A DNA stretch of 64,000 nt from NCBI RefSeq assembly GCF_029760955.1, contig NZ_CP121682.1, forward strand, positions 4,836,001 to 4,900,000. The letters run 5' to 3'. Positions within the stretch are counted from its first letter, which is position 1. Each line of letters starts with the position of its first letter. The position numbers were made by a program, and so were the translations under genes. Under the pieces are notes generated by a model. It searched no databases. It was not told the origin of the DNA and was given only the letters and a program-made list of their open reading frames with translations. This stretch comes from Streptomyces cathayae (GTDB taxonomy: Bacteria > Actinomycetota > Actinomycetes > Streptomycetales > Streptomycetaceae). Below are positions 41,597-51,210 of this stretch, piece after piece.

Positions 41597-41674
41597 CCGG
41601 GGCGCGGATATGGTGGCTCGGTCGTCATCGGCGGCCGCGCCGCCCGAACCAGCCCCCGTCCCCCCACGGAGACC

Positions 41675-43465
41675 GTGACTACCACCGCCGCTTCCGCCTC
41701 GCACCACCTGTCCCCCGCCTTTCCCGGCCGCGCCCCCTGGGGCACCGCCGGGAAACTGCGCGCCTGGCAGCAGGGGGCGATGGAGAAGTACCTCCAGGAA
41801 CAGCCGCGCGACTTCCTGGCGGTCGCCACCCCGGGCGCCGGAAAGACGACCTTCGCGCTGACGCTGGCCTCCTGGCTGCTGCACCACCACGTCGTGCAGC
41901 AGGTGACCGTCGTCGCGCCCACCGAGCACCTGAAGAAGCAGTGGGCCGAGGCCGCCGCGCGGATAGGCATCAAGCTGGACCCCGAGTACAGCGCGGGCCC
42001 GCTCGGCAAGGACTACCACGGCGTCGCCATCACCTACGCCGGTGTCGGGGTCCGCCCCATGCTGCACCGCAACCGCGTCGAGCAGCGCAAGACCCTGGTC
42101 ATCCTCGACGAGATCCACCACGCCGGTGACAGCAAGTCCTGGGGCGAAGCGTGCCTGGAGGCGTTCGAGCCGGCCACCCGCAGGCTCGCGCTCACCGGTA
42201 CGCCGTTCCGGTCCGACACCAACCCCATCCCGTTCGTGGCGTACGAGGAGGGCGACGACGGCATCCGCCGGTCGGCCGCCGACTACACCTACGGCTACGG
42301 TTCCGCGCTCCGCGACAACGTCGTCCGTCCCGTCATCTTCCTCTCCTACAGCGGCAACATGCGCTGGCGAACCAAGGCCGGCGACGAGGTCGAGGCCCGC
42401 CTCGGCGAGCCCATGACCAAGGACGCGGTCAGCCAGGCCTGGCGCACCGCCCTCGACCCGCGCGGCGAGTGGATGCCGTCCGTGCTGCGCGCCGCGGACC
42501 AGCGGCTGACCGAGGTCAGGAAGTCCGTCCCGGACGCCGGGGCCCTCGTCATCGCCACCGACCAGGACTCTGCCCGCGCCTACGCCAAGCTGATCCGCGA
42601 GATCACCGGCGACAAGCCCACCGTCGTCCTGTCCGACGACACCGGCGCCTCGAAACGGATCGACGACTTCAGCGGCGGCGACGACCGCTGGATGGTCGCC
42701 GTCCGCATGGTGTCCGAGGGCGTCGACGTGCCGCGCCTGGCGGTCGGCGTGTACGCCACCACCATCTCCACCCCGCTGTTCTTCGCCCAGGCCGTCGGCC
42801 GTTTCGTGCGGTCCCGGCGGCGCGGCGAGACCGCTTCCGTGTTCCTGCCGACCATCCCGAACCTGCTGGAGTTCGCGAACGAGATGGAACGCGAGCGCGA
42901 CCACGTCCTCGACAAGCCCAAGAAGGACGGCGAGGAGGACCCGTACGCCGACTCCGAGAAGGAGATGGACGAGGCGAACCGGGAGCAGGACGAGGACACC
43001 GGCGAGGACATGCTGCCCTTCGAGGCACTGGAGTCCGACGCCGTCTTCGACCGGGTCACCTACAACGGCGCCGACTTCGGCATGCAGGCCCACCCCGGCA
43101 GCGAGGAGGAGCAGGACTACCTCGGCATCCCGGGCCTCCTCGAACCCGACCAGGTGGAGCTGCTGCTGCAGAAGCGGCAGGCCCGGCAGATCGCGCACAG
43201 CCGCAAGAAGCCGGACAGCGAGGCCGACCTGCTCGAACTGCCCGCCGAGCGGCGCCCCGTGGTCTCCCACAAGGAGATGATGGAACTGCGCCGCCAGCTC
43301 AACAACATGGTCGGCGCCTACGTCCACCAGAGCGGCAAACCGCACGGCGTCATCCACACAGAGCTGCGCCGCGTCTGCGGCGGACCGCCCGCCGCGGAGG
43401 CCACACCGGGCCAGCTGCGCCAGCGCATCGCCAAGGTGCAGGAGTGGGCCACCCGCATGCGGTGA
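41675..43465 (+). CDS. DEAD/DEAH-box SF2 helicase
   Basis: 596 aa. Motif I ATPGAGKTTFALTLASWLL, motif II ILDEIHHAGD (DEIH), motif III LTGTPFRSD and a C-terminal helicase domain with RMVSEGVDVPRLAVGVYATT, QAVGRFVRSRRRG. The long acidic insert (DEEDPYADSEKEMDEANREQ region) is unlike RecQ or UvrB; it resembles ResIII-type helicases of phages and actinobacteria. The role, in DNA repair or defence, is unknown. GTG 41675 follows GGAGA closely. It is transcribed alone. Confidence 0.8.
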   Translation: MTTTAASASHHLSPAFPGRAPWGTAGKLRAWQQGAMEKYLQEQPRDFLAVATPGAGKTTFALTLASWLLHHHVVQQVTVVAPTEHLKKQWAEAAARIGIKLDPEYSAGPLGKDYHGVAITYAGVGVRPMLHRNRVEQRKTLVILDEIHHAGDSKSWGEACLEAFEPATRRLALTGTPFRSDTNPIPFVAYEEGDDGIRRSAADYTYGYGSALRDNVVRPVIFLSYSGNMRWRTKAGDEVEARLGEPMTKDAVSQAWRTALDPRGEWMPSVLRAADQRLTEVRKSVPDAGALVIATDQDSARAYAKLIREITGDKPTVVLSDDTGASKRIDDFSGGDDRWMVAVRMVSEGVDVPRLAVGVYATTISTPLFFAQAVGRFVRSRRRGETASVFLPTIPNLLEFANEMERERDHVLDKPKKDGEEDPYADSEKEMDEANREQDEDTGEDMLPFEALESDAVFDRVTYNGADFGMQAHPGSEEEQDYLGIPGLLEPDQVELLLQKRQARQIAHSRKKPDSEADLLELPAERRPVVSHKEMMELRRQLNNMVGAYVHQSGKPHGVIHTELRRVCGGPPAAEATPGQLRQRIAKVQEWATRMR

Positions 43466-43759
43466 CCCGTTCCGCCGACGCACGCCCGGCGGTCGAATCG
43501 GGGCAAAAAACGCCAGTTCAGGGATGAGGGTGCCCGGATTCTGGACAAAGCCTTCCGCTGACCGGACCGGCTCGCTACTGTCCGGCTACGCACACGCCCC
43601 GTGGCAGCGCCGCCGCGGAGCGCAGCCGTGAAGCGACCGTGCCCGGGACATGGCCGGGCCGCCGGCCGATCGGCGGCCTCTGAAGCGCGTCGCCGACGGG
43701 ACTCGGTGACGCATACGCCGCGAGAGGGCCGTCGACCTCACCACGAAGGAGTGGGCGTC

Positions 43760-44401
43760 GTGACCGCGGAGACCTCTCAGACGCTCGACCGGGGACTGCG
43801 GGTCCTCAAGCTGCTGGCCGATACGGACCACGGCCTGACCGTCACCGAGCTTTCCCACCGACTGGGCGTGAACCGGACCGTCGTGTACCGGCTGCTCGCC
43901 ACACTGGAACAGCACGCGCTGGTACGCCGTGACCTCGGCGGCCGGGCCCGGGTCGGGCTCGGCGTGCTGCGGCTGGGCCACCAGGTGCATCCGCTGGTCC
44001 GGGAGGCGGCGATGCCGGCCCTCCGGTCGCTGGCGGAGGACATCGGCGCGACCGCGCACCTGACCCTGGTCGACGGGGCGGACGCGCTGGCCGTGGCGGT
44101 GGTGGAACCGTCGTGGACGGACTACCACGTCGCCTACCGCGCCGGGTTCCGGCACCCGCTGGAACGGGGCGCCGCCGGCAAGGCGATCATCTCGGCCCGC
44201 CTGCGACGGCCCGACGACCCCGGATACACCCTCACCCACGGCGAACTGGAGGCCGGGGCGTGCGGGGCGGCGGCGCCCCTGCTGGGAGTCACCGGGGTCG
44301 AGGGCAGCGTCGGCGTGGTGATGCTGGCCGACGTGGTCCCCGAACGGGTCGGCCCCCGGGTCATGGACGCGGCCCGCGAGGTCGCGGAGGCCCTGCGCTG
44401 A
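43760..44401 (+). CDS. IclR-family transcriptional regulator, short form
   Basis: 213 aa against about 250 in the family. The N-terminal winged helix is normal (QTLDRGLRVLKLLADTDHGL, TVTELSHRLGVNRTVVYRLL). In the C-terminal effector domain, LERGAAGKAIIS is followed almost directly by GYTLTHGELEAGACGAAAPL, so a helical stretch of some 30-40 residues appears missing. GTG 43760 has AAGGAG 8 nt upstream. The 294 bp before it hold no gene but a possible TACTGT -10 near 43576. The target is unknown. Confidence 0.8.
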   Translation: MTAETSQTLDRGLRVLKLLADTDHGLTVTELSHRLGVNRTVVYRLLATLEQHALVRRDLGGRARVGLGVLRLGHQVHPLVREAAMPALRSLAEDIGATAHLTLVDGADALAVAVVEPSWTDYHVAYRAGFRHPLERGAAGKAIISARLRRPDDPGYTLTHGELEAGACGAAAPLLGVTGVEGSVGVVMLADVVPERVGPRVMDAAREVAEALR

Positions 44402-44523
44402 GGGTGGGGGCGTCGGGGCGAGCACCGGTGGTCGTCGGGGTGCCGCGTCCAGGGCCGGTGGGGCGTCGCGCCGAGGGTCGGTGGTCGACGGTTGTCGGGG
44501 GCAGCGCGGCGAAGGCGTCACGT

Positions 44524-44529
44524 TAGATT
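44524..44529 (+). promoter_or_regulatory. -10 element suggesting a leaderless mRNA
   Basis: TAGATT ends 6 nt before the GTG start of the S16 protease gene at 44536, so transcription would begin at or beside the start codon. No ribosome binding site is visible. No good -35. Confidence 0.4.
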
Positions 44530-44535
44530 GATCCC

Positions 44536-45327
44536 GTGCTCTCTCGCCTCACACGTTCCCAGGCCCTGGCCGTCTGCGCCGCCCCCACCGTCGCCCTGCT
44601 GGCCACGGCGGTCTTCGCGCCGCTGCCGTTCTCGGTGGCCCAGCCGGGGCTGACGGCCGACGTGCTCGGCGAGAACAAGGGCACGCAGGTCATCACGATC
44701 TCCGGCGCCGAGACCCGCGAGACCACCGGCCAGCTGCGGATGACGACGATCGAGGCGACCTCCCCGGACACCCGGGTCGACCTCCCCGACGTGATCGACA
44801 GCTGGTTCGGTACCGACCAGGCGGTCATGCCCCGCGACGCGGTCTACCCCTCCGGGGGCGACGTCAAGGAGATCGAGCGCTACAACGAGAAGCAGATGAA
44901 GCAGTCGCAGGACGAGGCCACCCGGGCCGCGCTGGGCTACCTGGATCTGGACGGCAAGGGCATCGAGGTCGAGCTGAAGCTCGCCGACGTCGGCGGCCCC
45001 AGCGCCGGCCTGCTCTTCTCCCTCGGCATCGTCGACAAGCTGAACGGCGACGGCAGCGGCGGCGACCTCACCGGCGGCCGGATCATCGCCGGTACGGGGA
45101 CCATCGACGCGGACGGCACGGTCGGCGCCGTGGGCGGCGTGCCGCTGAAGACGCAGGCCGCCCGGCGGGACGGCGCGACCGTCTTCCTGGTGCCCGAGGC
45201 GGAGTGCGCCCAGGCCCGGACCGAACTCCCCGAGGGGCTGCGCCTGATCCCGGTCACCACCCTCGAGGGCACCGTCGACGCCCTGGTCTCCCTGCAGAAG
45301 GGCACCGGCAAGATCCCCCGCTGCTGA
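44536..45327 (+). CDS. secreted/membrane-anchored Lon-type (S16) serine protease
   Basis: 263 aa. A hydrophobic segment at residues 10-30 anchors or exports it. The C-terminal Lon protease domain has Ser156 in GGPSAGLLF and Lys205 in GGVPLKTQAA, the Ser-Lys dyad of family S16, with EVELKLADVG before it. No AAA+ domain and no clear PDZ domain are present, unlike YlbL-type relatives. It may trim envelope proteins (inference). It converges on the osmoprotectant operon, 13 bp away. Confidence 0.8.
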   Translation: MLSRLTRSQALAVCAAPTVALLATAVFAPLPFSVAQPGLTADVLGENKGTQVITISGAETRETTGQLRMTTIEATSPDTRVDLPDVIDSWFGTDQAVMPRDAVYPSGGDVKEIERYNEKQMKQSQDEATRAALGYLDLDGKGIEVELKLADVGGPSAGLLFSLGIVDKLNGDGSGGDLTGGRIIAGTGTIDADGTVGAVGGVPLKTQAARRDGATVFLVPEAECAQARTELPEGLRLIPVTTLEGTVDALVSLQKGTGKIPRC

Positions 45328-45340
45328 CCGGGCGCCGCCG

Positions 45341-46309
45341 TTACTTCTTCCTGACGAAGCCCTCGTCCACCATCCAGTCCAGCGCCACCTGGTGGGGGTC
45401 CTGCCCGTCCACGTCCACCTTCGCGTTCAGGGTCCGCGCCACCTCGTTGTCCAGCCTCGCCGTGACCGGGTCGAGGACCTCCGCGATCGCCGGCCACTCC
45501 TTGAAGGTGCCGCTGTTGATCATCGGTGCCGCGTTGTAGTTGGGGAAGAACTTCCTGTCGTCCGCCATCACCACCAGGTTCATGGACTTGATGCGGCCGT
45601 CGGTGGTGAAGACCTCGCCGTAGGTGCAGGCGCCCTTGGCCGTCTGGGTGTAGATGATCCCGGTGTCCATCTGCGTGATGTTGCCCGCGCCCACGTCCAT
45701 GCCGTAGGCCTTCTCCATGCCCGGCAGTCCGTCCGCCCGGTTGGCGAACTCGCCCTCCACGCACAGCGTCACCGCCGCCGGGTCGGACTTCGCCAGCGCG
45801 GCCACGTCCGACAGCGACTTCGTGCCGTACTTCCTGAAGTTCGCCTGGTTCATGGCCAGGGCGTAGGTGTTGTTCAGCGCCGCCGGCTCCAGCCAGGTCA
45901 CCCCGTTCTTCACGTCGGCCTCGCGCACCGCCTCCCACTGCTTGCGCGGGTCGGGGATGGGCCTGCTGTTGCCCTGGTAGGTGATCCACGCCGTGCCGGT
46001 GTACTCGTACGCGGCGTCCGCGACCCCCTTCACGACCGCCGCCCGGGAGCCGACCGAGCCCTGGATGCCGGTGCGGTCGACGACGTCGGCGCCCGCCGCC
46101 TGGAAGGCGATGCCCATGATCGCGCCCAGGATCAGCTGCTCGGTGAACTCCTTCGAGGTGACGGTGAGTTTCGCGCCCTCCAGGGGCCTGCCCTTCCCGA
46201 CCGAGCCGGGTTCCACGTCGTCGACCATGGGGGAGCCGCTGGTCAGCCCGCAGGAGGAGAGTCCCGCCAGCAGCATCCCGGCGAGCAGCAGGCACAGGCG
46301 GCGCCTCAT
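45341..46309 (-). CDS. glycine betaine/choline-type ABC transporter substrate-binding lipoprotein
   Basis: 322 aa. Lipobox LAGLSSC ending at Cys20. It is an OsmF/OpuBC-type domain: LTVTSKEFTEQLILGAIMGI, YEYTGTAWITY, LEPAALNNTYALAM, VCTYGEVF-like region, and FKEWPAIAEVLDPV. It captures quaternary amines outside the cell. It is the last gene of a four-gene operon (permease, ATPase, permease, binding protein) and overlaps the permease before it by 4 bases. Confidence 0.88.
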   Translation of the reverse strand: MRRRLCLLLAGMLLAGLSSCGLTSGSPMVDDVEPGSVGKGRPLEGAKLTVTSKEFTEQLILGAIMGIAFQAAGADVVDRTGIQGSVGSRAAVVKGVADAAYEYTGTAWITYQGNSRPIPDPRKQWEAVREADVKNGVTWLEPAALNNTYALAMNQANFRKYGTKSLSDVAALAKSDPAAVTLCVEGEFANRADGLPGMEKAYGMDVGAGNITQMDTGIIYTQTAKGACTYGEVFTTDGRIKSMNLVVMADDRKFFPNYNAAPMINSGTFKEWPAIAEVLDPVTARLDNEVARTLNAKVDVDGQDPHQVALDWMVDEGFVRKK

Positions 46310-47235
46310 GTGTCCGTCTCCAGCCCCCGTGGCCGCAGCAGCAGCTCGGCCAGCGAGGCCAGCCAGTCCACCAGCAGGGCCAGGGCGACGGTGAGGATCG
46401 AGCCCAGCACCAGGACCGGCATCCGCTGGCTGGTGATGCCGGTGGTGATCAGCACGCCCAGACCGCCGCCCCCGCCGAAGGTCGCGAGCGTGGCCGTGCC
46501 GACGTTCAGCACGAGCGCCGTACGCACCCCGGCGAGGATGAGGGGGACGGCCAGCGGCAGCTCCACCCGGGCCAGCACGCCCAGCGGGGACAGGCCGATG
46601 CCGCGCGCCGCCTCCAGCAGCGCCGGGTCGTTGGCCCGCAGTCCCGCGAGGGTGTTGGAGAGCACCGGCAGCACGGCGTAGGCGATGATGCCGATGAGGG
46701 CGGCCCTGCGGCCGATGCCCAGCCAGATCACCAGCAGCGCGAGCAGACCGATCGCGGGCGTCGCCTGGCCCATGTTGGCGAACGCCGTCGCGGCCGGGGC
46801 GGCCCGGCGGAACGCGGGCCGGGTCAGCAGGATGCCCAGCGGGATCGCGATGATCAGTACGAAGAACGTCGAGATCACGGTCAGCTCGATGTGCTGCCAG
46901 AGCGCCTTGGACACCTGCCCGTGGGACAGCGCGTTCCGGGACAGCGGGTCCAGATCGGCCTGGACGAACCACAGCCAGGTCGCGAGCAGCAGGGCGACCA
47001 GCGCCGTGGGCAGGAGCGTCAGCCGCTGCCAGGTCACCCGGGGCGCGCTCGCGACCGGGGCCCCGGACCCCGGGGGCCCCGGCCGCGCACCGCGCGTGGC
47101 CCCGCCCCCGCCCCTGCCGTCGTCGCTCCCGTCGCCGCCCCCGTCGCCGTCACCGTGGTCGTGGTCGTGGTCCCGGAAGGCGAGCCTCCTGGCCTCGTGC
47201 TCGTCGTCGGGCCGGTGCCCCGGAGAGGCGCTCAC
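46306..47235 (-). CDS. osmoprotectant ABC transporter permease with Asp/His/Gly-rich N-terminus
   Basis: 309 aa. After a cytoplasmic leader of about 75 residues very rich in Asp, His and Gly (RDHDHDHGDGDGGGDGSDDG), a BPD transmembrane domain follows with EAARGIGLSPLGVLARVELP as the ATPase-contact loop. OpuBB-like permeases normally lack such a leader, which is encoded by a simple repetitive DNA tract. It overlaps the ATPase gene by 4 bases (GTGA). Confidence 0.85.
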   Translation of the reverse strand: MSASPGHRPDDEHEARRLAFRDHDHDHGDGDGGGDGSDDGRGGGGATRGARPGPPGSGAPVASAPRVTWQRLTLLPTALVALLLATWLWFVQADLDPLSRNALSHGQVSKALWQHIELTVISTFFVLIIAIPLGILLTRPAFRRAAPAATAFANMGQATPAIGLLALLVIWLGIGRRAALIGIIAYAVLPVLSNTLAGLRANDPALLEAARGIGLSPLGVLARVELPLAVPLILAGVRTALVLNVGTATLATFGGGGGLGVLITTGITSQRMPVLVLGSILTVALALLVDWLASLAELLLRPRGLETDT

Positions 47236-48542
47236 GCGCCACCCTCCCCGCCCGCGCCCTCCTGCTCGGCGTGCGTCCGGTCGCTCCGCCGGCCCTCCAG
47301 CTCGTGCTGGGCCTCCATCGCCTCCAGCCGGTCGGCCTCCAGGAGTTCGTGCACCGAGTTCATCAGCGTCTCCACGTCGACGACACCCTGGTACGTGCCG
47401 CGCCCGCCGGTGACCACCACCCGCCCCGAACTGTCGGTGAGGACGGCCTCCAGCGCGTCCCGCAGGGTCGCGTTCCGGGTCACCGTGTCCTGCACCAGGG
47501 TGCCCGCGCGGGCCAGCGAGCCCTTGGCCCGCATCAGGTCGCCGCGCCGGAGCCACTTGTAGGGGCGGCCCCGCCGGTCGAGCAGCAGGATCTCGTTCGA
47601 GCCGCTGGAGCGGAGCATGTCGAAGATCTGCTGGAGTGGGTCGTCGACGGTCACCGTCGGATAGTCGGTGATCCCCACGTCCCGCACCCGGGTGAGGTTC
47701 AGCCGCTTCAGCGCCGCCCCGGCGCCGACGAAGCCCGAGACGAAGTCGTCCGACGGGTTGGTGAGGATCGCCTCCGGGGTGTCGAACTGGGCGATGTGCG
47801 AGCGTTCGCGCAGCACCGCGATCCGGTCGCCCAGCTTGATCGCCTCGTCGAAGTCGTGGGTGACGAAGACGATCGTCTTGTGCAGTTCGTGCTGCAGCCG
47901 GATCAGCTCGTCCTGGAGGTGGTCCCGGGTGATCGGGTCCACCGCCCCGAACGGCTCGTCCATCAGCAGGACCGGCGGATCCGCCGCCAGCGCCCGCGCC
48001 ACCCCCACCCGTTGCTGCTGCCCGCCGGAGAGCCGGCGCGGATAGCGGTCGTGGAACTCGCCGGGGTCCAGACCGACCAGGTCCAGCATCTGCTCCACCC
48101 GGTCCCGCACCCGGGCCGCCGGCCAGCGCAGCATCTTCGGCACCAGCGCGATGTTCTGCGCCACCGTCATGTGCGGGAACAGCCCGCTGGCCTGGATCGC
48201 GTACCCGACCTGGCGGCGCAGCCGCACCGGGTCCATGTGGGTGACGTCCTCGCCGCCGATGCGGATGCGGCCACTGCTCGGCTCGATCAGCCGGTTGATC
48301 ATCTTCAGCGTGGTCGACTTCCCGCAGCCGGACGGGCCGACGAGGATGACGGTCTCGCCCGCCCTGATCTCCATGCTGACGTCGTCGACCGCCGGCTGCG
48401 CACTGCCCGGGTACCGCTTGGTGAGGTTCTCCAGCTCGATGGGCGCCCCGGTGGCCGACGGCGCGGCGGCGGTTTTTGACGCTCCGGTCGCTCCGGCCGC
48501 CCCGGACGTCCTGGGGACCCCCGGCGTCGGTGGCTCAGACAC
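47232..48542 (-). CDS. osmoprotectant ABC transporter ATPase with C-terminal CBS domains
   Basis: 436 aa. Walker A GPSGCGKST, signature LSGGQQQRVGVARALA, Walker B PPVLLMDEPFGAVDP. Residues about 290-400 contain paired CBS-like segments (VTVDDPLQQIFDMLRSSG, TRNATLRDALEAVLTD), which in OpuA-type systems sense ionic strength or nucleotides. The N-terminal 35 residues are Ala/Thr-rich. GTG start overlaps the upstream permease by 8 bases. Confidence 0.9.
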   Translation of the reverse strand: MSEPPTPGVPRTSGAAGATGASKTAAAPSATGAPIELENLTKRYPGSAQPAVDDVSMEIRAGETVILVGPSGCGKSTTLKMINRLIEPSSGRIRIGGEDVTHMDPVRLRRQVGYAIQASGLFPHMTVAQNIALVPKMLRWPAARVRDRVEQMLDLVGLDPGEFHDRYPRRLSGGQQQRVGVARALAADPPVLLMDEPFGAVDPITRDHLQDELIRLQHELHKTIVFVTHDFDEAIKLGDRIAVLRERSHIAQFDTPEAILTNPSDDFVSGFVGAGAALKRLNLTRVRDVGITDYPTVTVDDPLQQIFDMLRSSGSNEILLLDRRGRPYKWLRRGDLMRAKGSLARAGTLVQDTVTRNATLRDALEAVLTDSSGRVVVTGGRGTYQGVVDVETLMNSVHELLEADRLEAMEAQHELEGRRSDRTHAEQEGAGGEGGA

Positions 48543-49182
48543 GGATCCCCCTGGAGATGGTCAGCCGTCCGAGCAGGACGTACGCGGCGTCGAAGAGCAG
48601 CGCGAGGACGATGATCCCGAGGGTGCCCGCGAGGACCTGGTTGAGCGCGTTCTTGCTGCCCAGCGAGGCGATCCCGCGGAAGATCAGGTTTCCGAGGCCG
48701 GGACCGGAGGCGTAGGCGGCGATGGCGGCGATGCCCATCAGCATCTGCGTGGAGACCCGGATCCCGGTGAGGATCGGCGGCCAGGCCAGCGGCAGTTCGA
48801 CCCGCGCCAGCCGGGCCGTCCGCGACATGCCGATGCCCGTGGCCGCGTCCACCAGCGACGGATCGACCCCGCGCAGGCCGACGATGGCGTTGCGCACGAT
48901 CGGCAGCAGCCCGTACAGCGTCAGCGCGATCACCGTCGGCGGCACCCCGAGCCCCACCAGCGGGATCAGCAGGCCGATCATGGCCAGCGACGGGATGGTC
49001 AGCAGGGTCGAGGTGGCGGTCGTGGCCAGGTCGCCCGCCCAGTCGCTGCGGTACGTCGCGACCCCGATCAGCACCCCGAGCACGGTCGCCGCCACCATGC
49101 ACTGGAAGACGACACTGGCGTGCTGGTACGCGTCGACGAGCAGCTGCTGGTGGCGGTTGCCCAGGTACTCCCAGAAGTTCAC
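48535..49182 (-). CDS. osmoprotectant ABC transporter permease (first gene of operon)
   Basis: 215 aa, five or six helices, with ATGIGMSRTARLARVELPLA as the contact loop. It is a normal OpuB-type length without extension. GTG 49182 begins the operon; the upstream 34 bp separate it from the Lrp gene on the same strand, so the Lrp gene could be cotranscribed with it. Confidence 0.88.
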   Translation of the reverse strand: MNFWEYLGNRHQQLLVDAYQHASVVFQCMVAATVLGVLIGVATYRSDWAGDLATTATSTLLTIPSLAMIGLLIPLVGLGVPPTVIALTLYGLLPIVRNAIVGLRGVDPSLVDAATGIGMSRTARLARVELPLAWPPILTGIRVSTQMLMGIAAIAAYASGPGLGNLIFRGIASLGSKNALNQVLAGTLGIIVLALLFDAAYVLLGRLTISRGIRV

Positions 49183-49216
49183 GTCCGCTCACCCCAGCTC
49201 GGCCAGGCCCGTCCGG

Positions 49217-49744
49217 TCAGTCCGGTGTGCCCCGGCCGCCCTGCGGCGGCTCGCGGAGCGCCGCCTGCTCCACCAGGGGGATGATCCGCAGCGGAACGGG
49301 GTTCTCCATCACGATCGCCGTGGCGGCCCGGACGATTCCATCAAAACCGACGACCCGGTCGATCACCCGTTGGAGATCGGCGTTGGAACGGGCCACGAGC
49401 CGGCACAGCATGTCCCCGCTGCCGGTGGTGGTGTGCAGCTCGAGGACCTCCGGCACACTCGCCAAGTGCTCCCGGACATCGGGTCCTTGACCCTGCCGGA
49501 TCTCCAGCGTCGCGAACGCCGTGACCGGGTAGCCGAGGGCCGCCGGGTCCACCTGGGGACCGAACCCGCGGATGACTCCGTTCGACTGAAGCCGGTCCAG
49601 CCGCGCCTGCACCGTCCCCCGCGCCACCCCGAGCCGCCGGGACATCTCCAGCACCCCCGTCCGCGGCTCCCGCGCCAGCAGCACGATGATCCGGCCGTCC
49701 AGCTGATCGATCGCCACGGAGGCCTCCCGGTGCGTGGTGGTCAT
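49217..49744 (-). CDS. Lrp/AsnC-family regulator divergent from hppD
   Basis: 175 aa. Helix-turn-helix LLAREPRTGVLEMSRRLGVA and VARGTVQARLDRLQSNGVI, then a RAM ligand domain (VTAFATLEIRQG, GSGDMLCRLVARS). It is divergent from 4-hydroxyphenylpyruvate dioxygenase with 101 bp between starts, so it probably controls tyrosine breakdown in response to an aromatic amino acid or keto acid. ATG 49744 is preferred over 49786 because it sits just before the conserved domain. Confidence 0.85.
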   Translation of the reverse strand: MTTTHREASVAIDQLDGRIIVLLAREPRTGVLEMSRRLGVARGTVQARLDRLQSNGVIRGFGPQVDPAALGYPVTAFATLEIRQGQGPDVREHLASVPEVLELHTTTGSGDMLCRLVARSNADLQRVIDRVVGFDGIVRAATAIVMENPVPLRIIPLVEQAALREPPQGGRGTPD

Positions 49745-49806
49745 CCTGTACAGAAAGCCCGGTGAATCGGGCGTTCGACTGGACATCCTGCCCAGCGGAT
49801 ACGTGA

Positions 49807-50994
<1,188 letters not shown>

Positions 50995-51051
50995 CCGGTC
51001 GGGTCGGCCGGCCGCGGGACGCCGGCTGGCGGGGCGCCGGGTGCGGGGTGC

Positions 51052-51095
51052 GGGGCGCCGGGCGCCGGGTGCCGGGCGCCCGCATCCGGCGCCCC
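51052..51095 (+). terminator. GC-rich hairpin after hppD
   Basis: GGGGCGCCGG (51052-51061) and CCGGCGCCCC (51086-51095) are 10-bp inverted arms with further GGGCGCC pairing between them, 57 nt past the stop. Confidence 0.5.
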
Positions 51096-51186
51096 ACCGG
51101 CCGACCCCGCCTCGGCCCACCGGCCGACCTCGTTTCGGCCCACCGGCCGACCTCGTTTCGGCCCACCGGCCGACCCCGCCTTAGTC
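51095..51186. repeat. four tandem 23-bp repeats between convergent genes
   Basis: Units start at 51095, 51118, 51141 and 51164, each CACCGGCCGAC followed by CCCGCCTCGGCC or CTCGTTTCGGCC. The two middle units are identical. The array ends about 25 bp before the stop of the TPR gene. Confidence 0.85.
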
Positions 51187-51210
51187 CACCTCAGCCTGCT
51201 GCGACCTACT

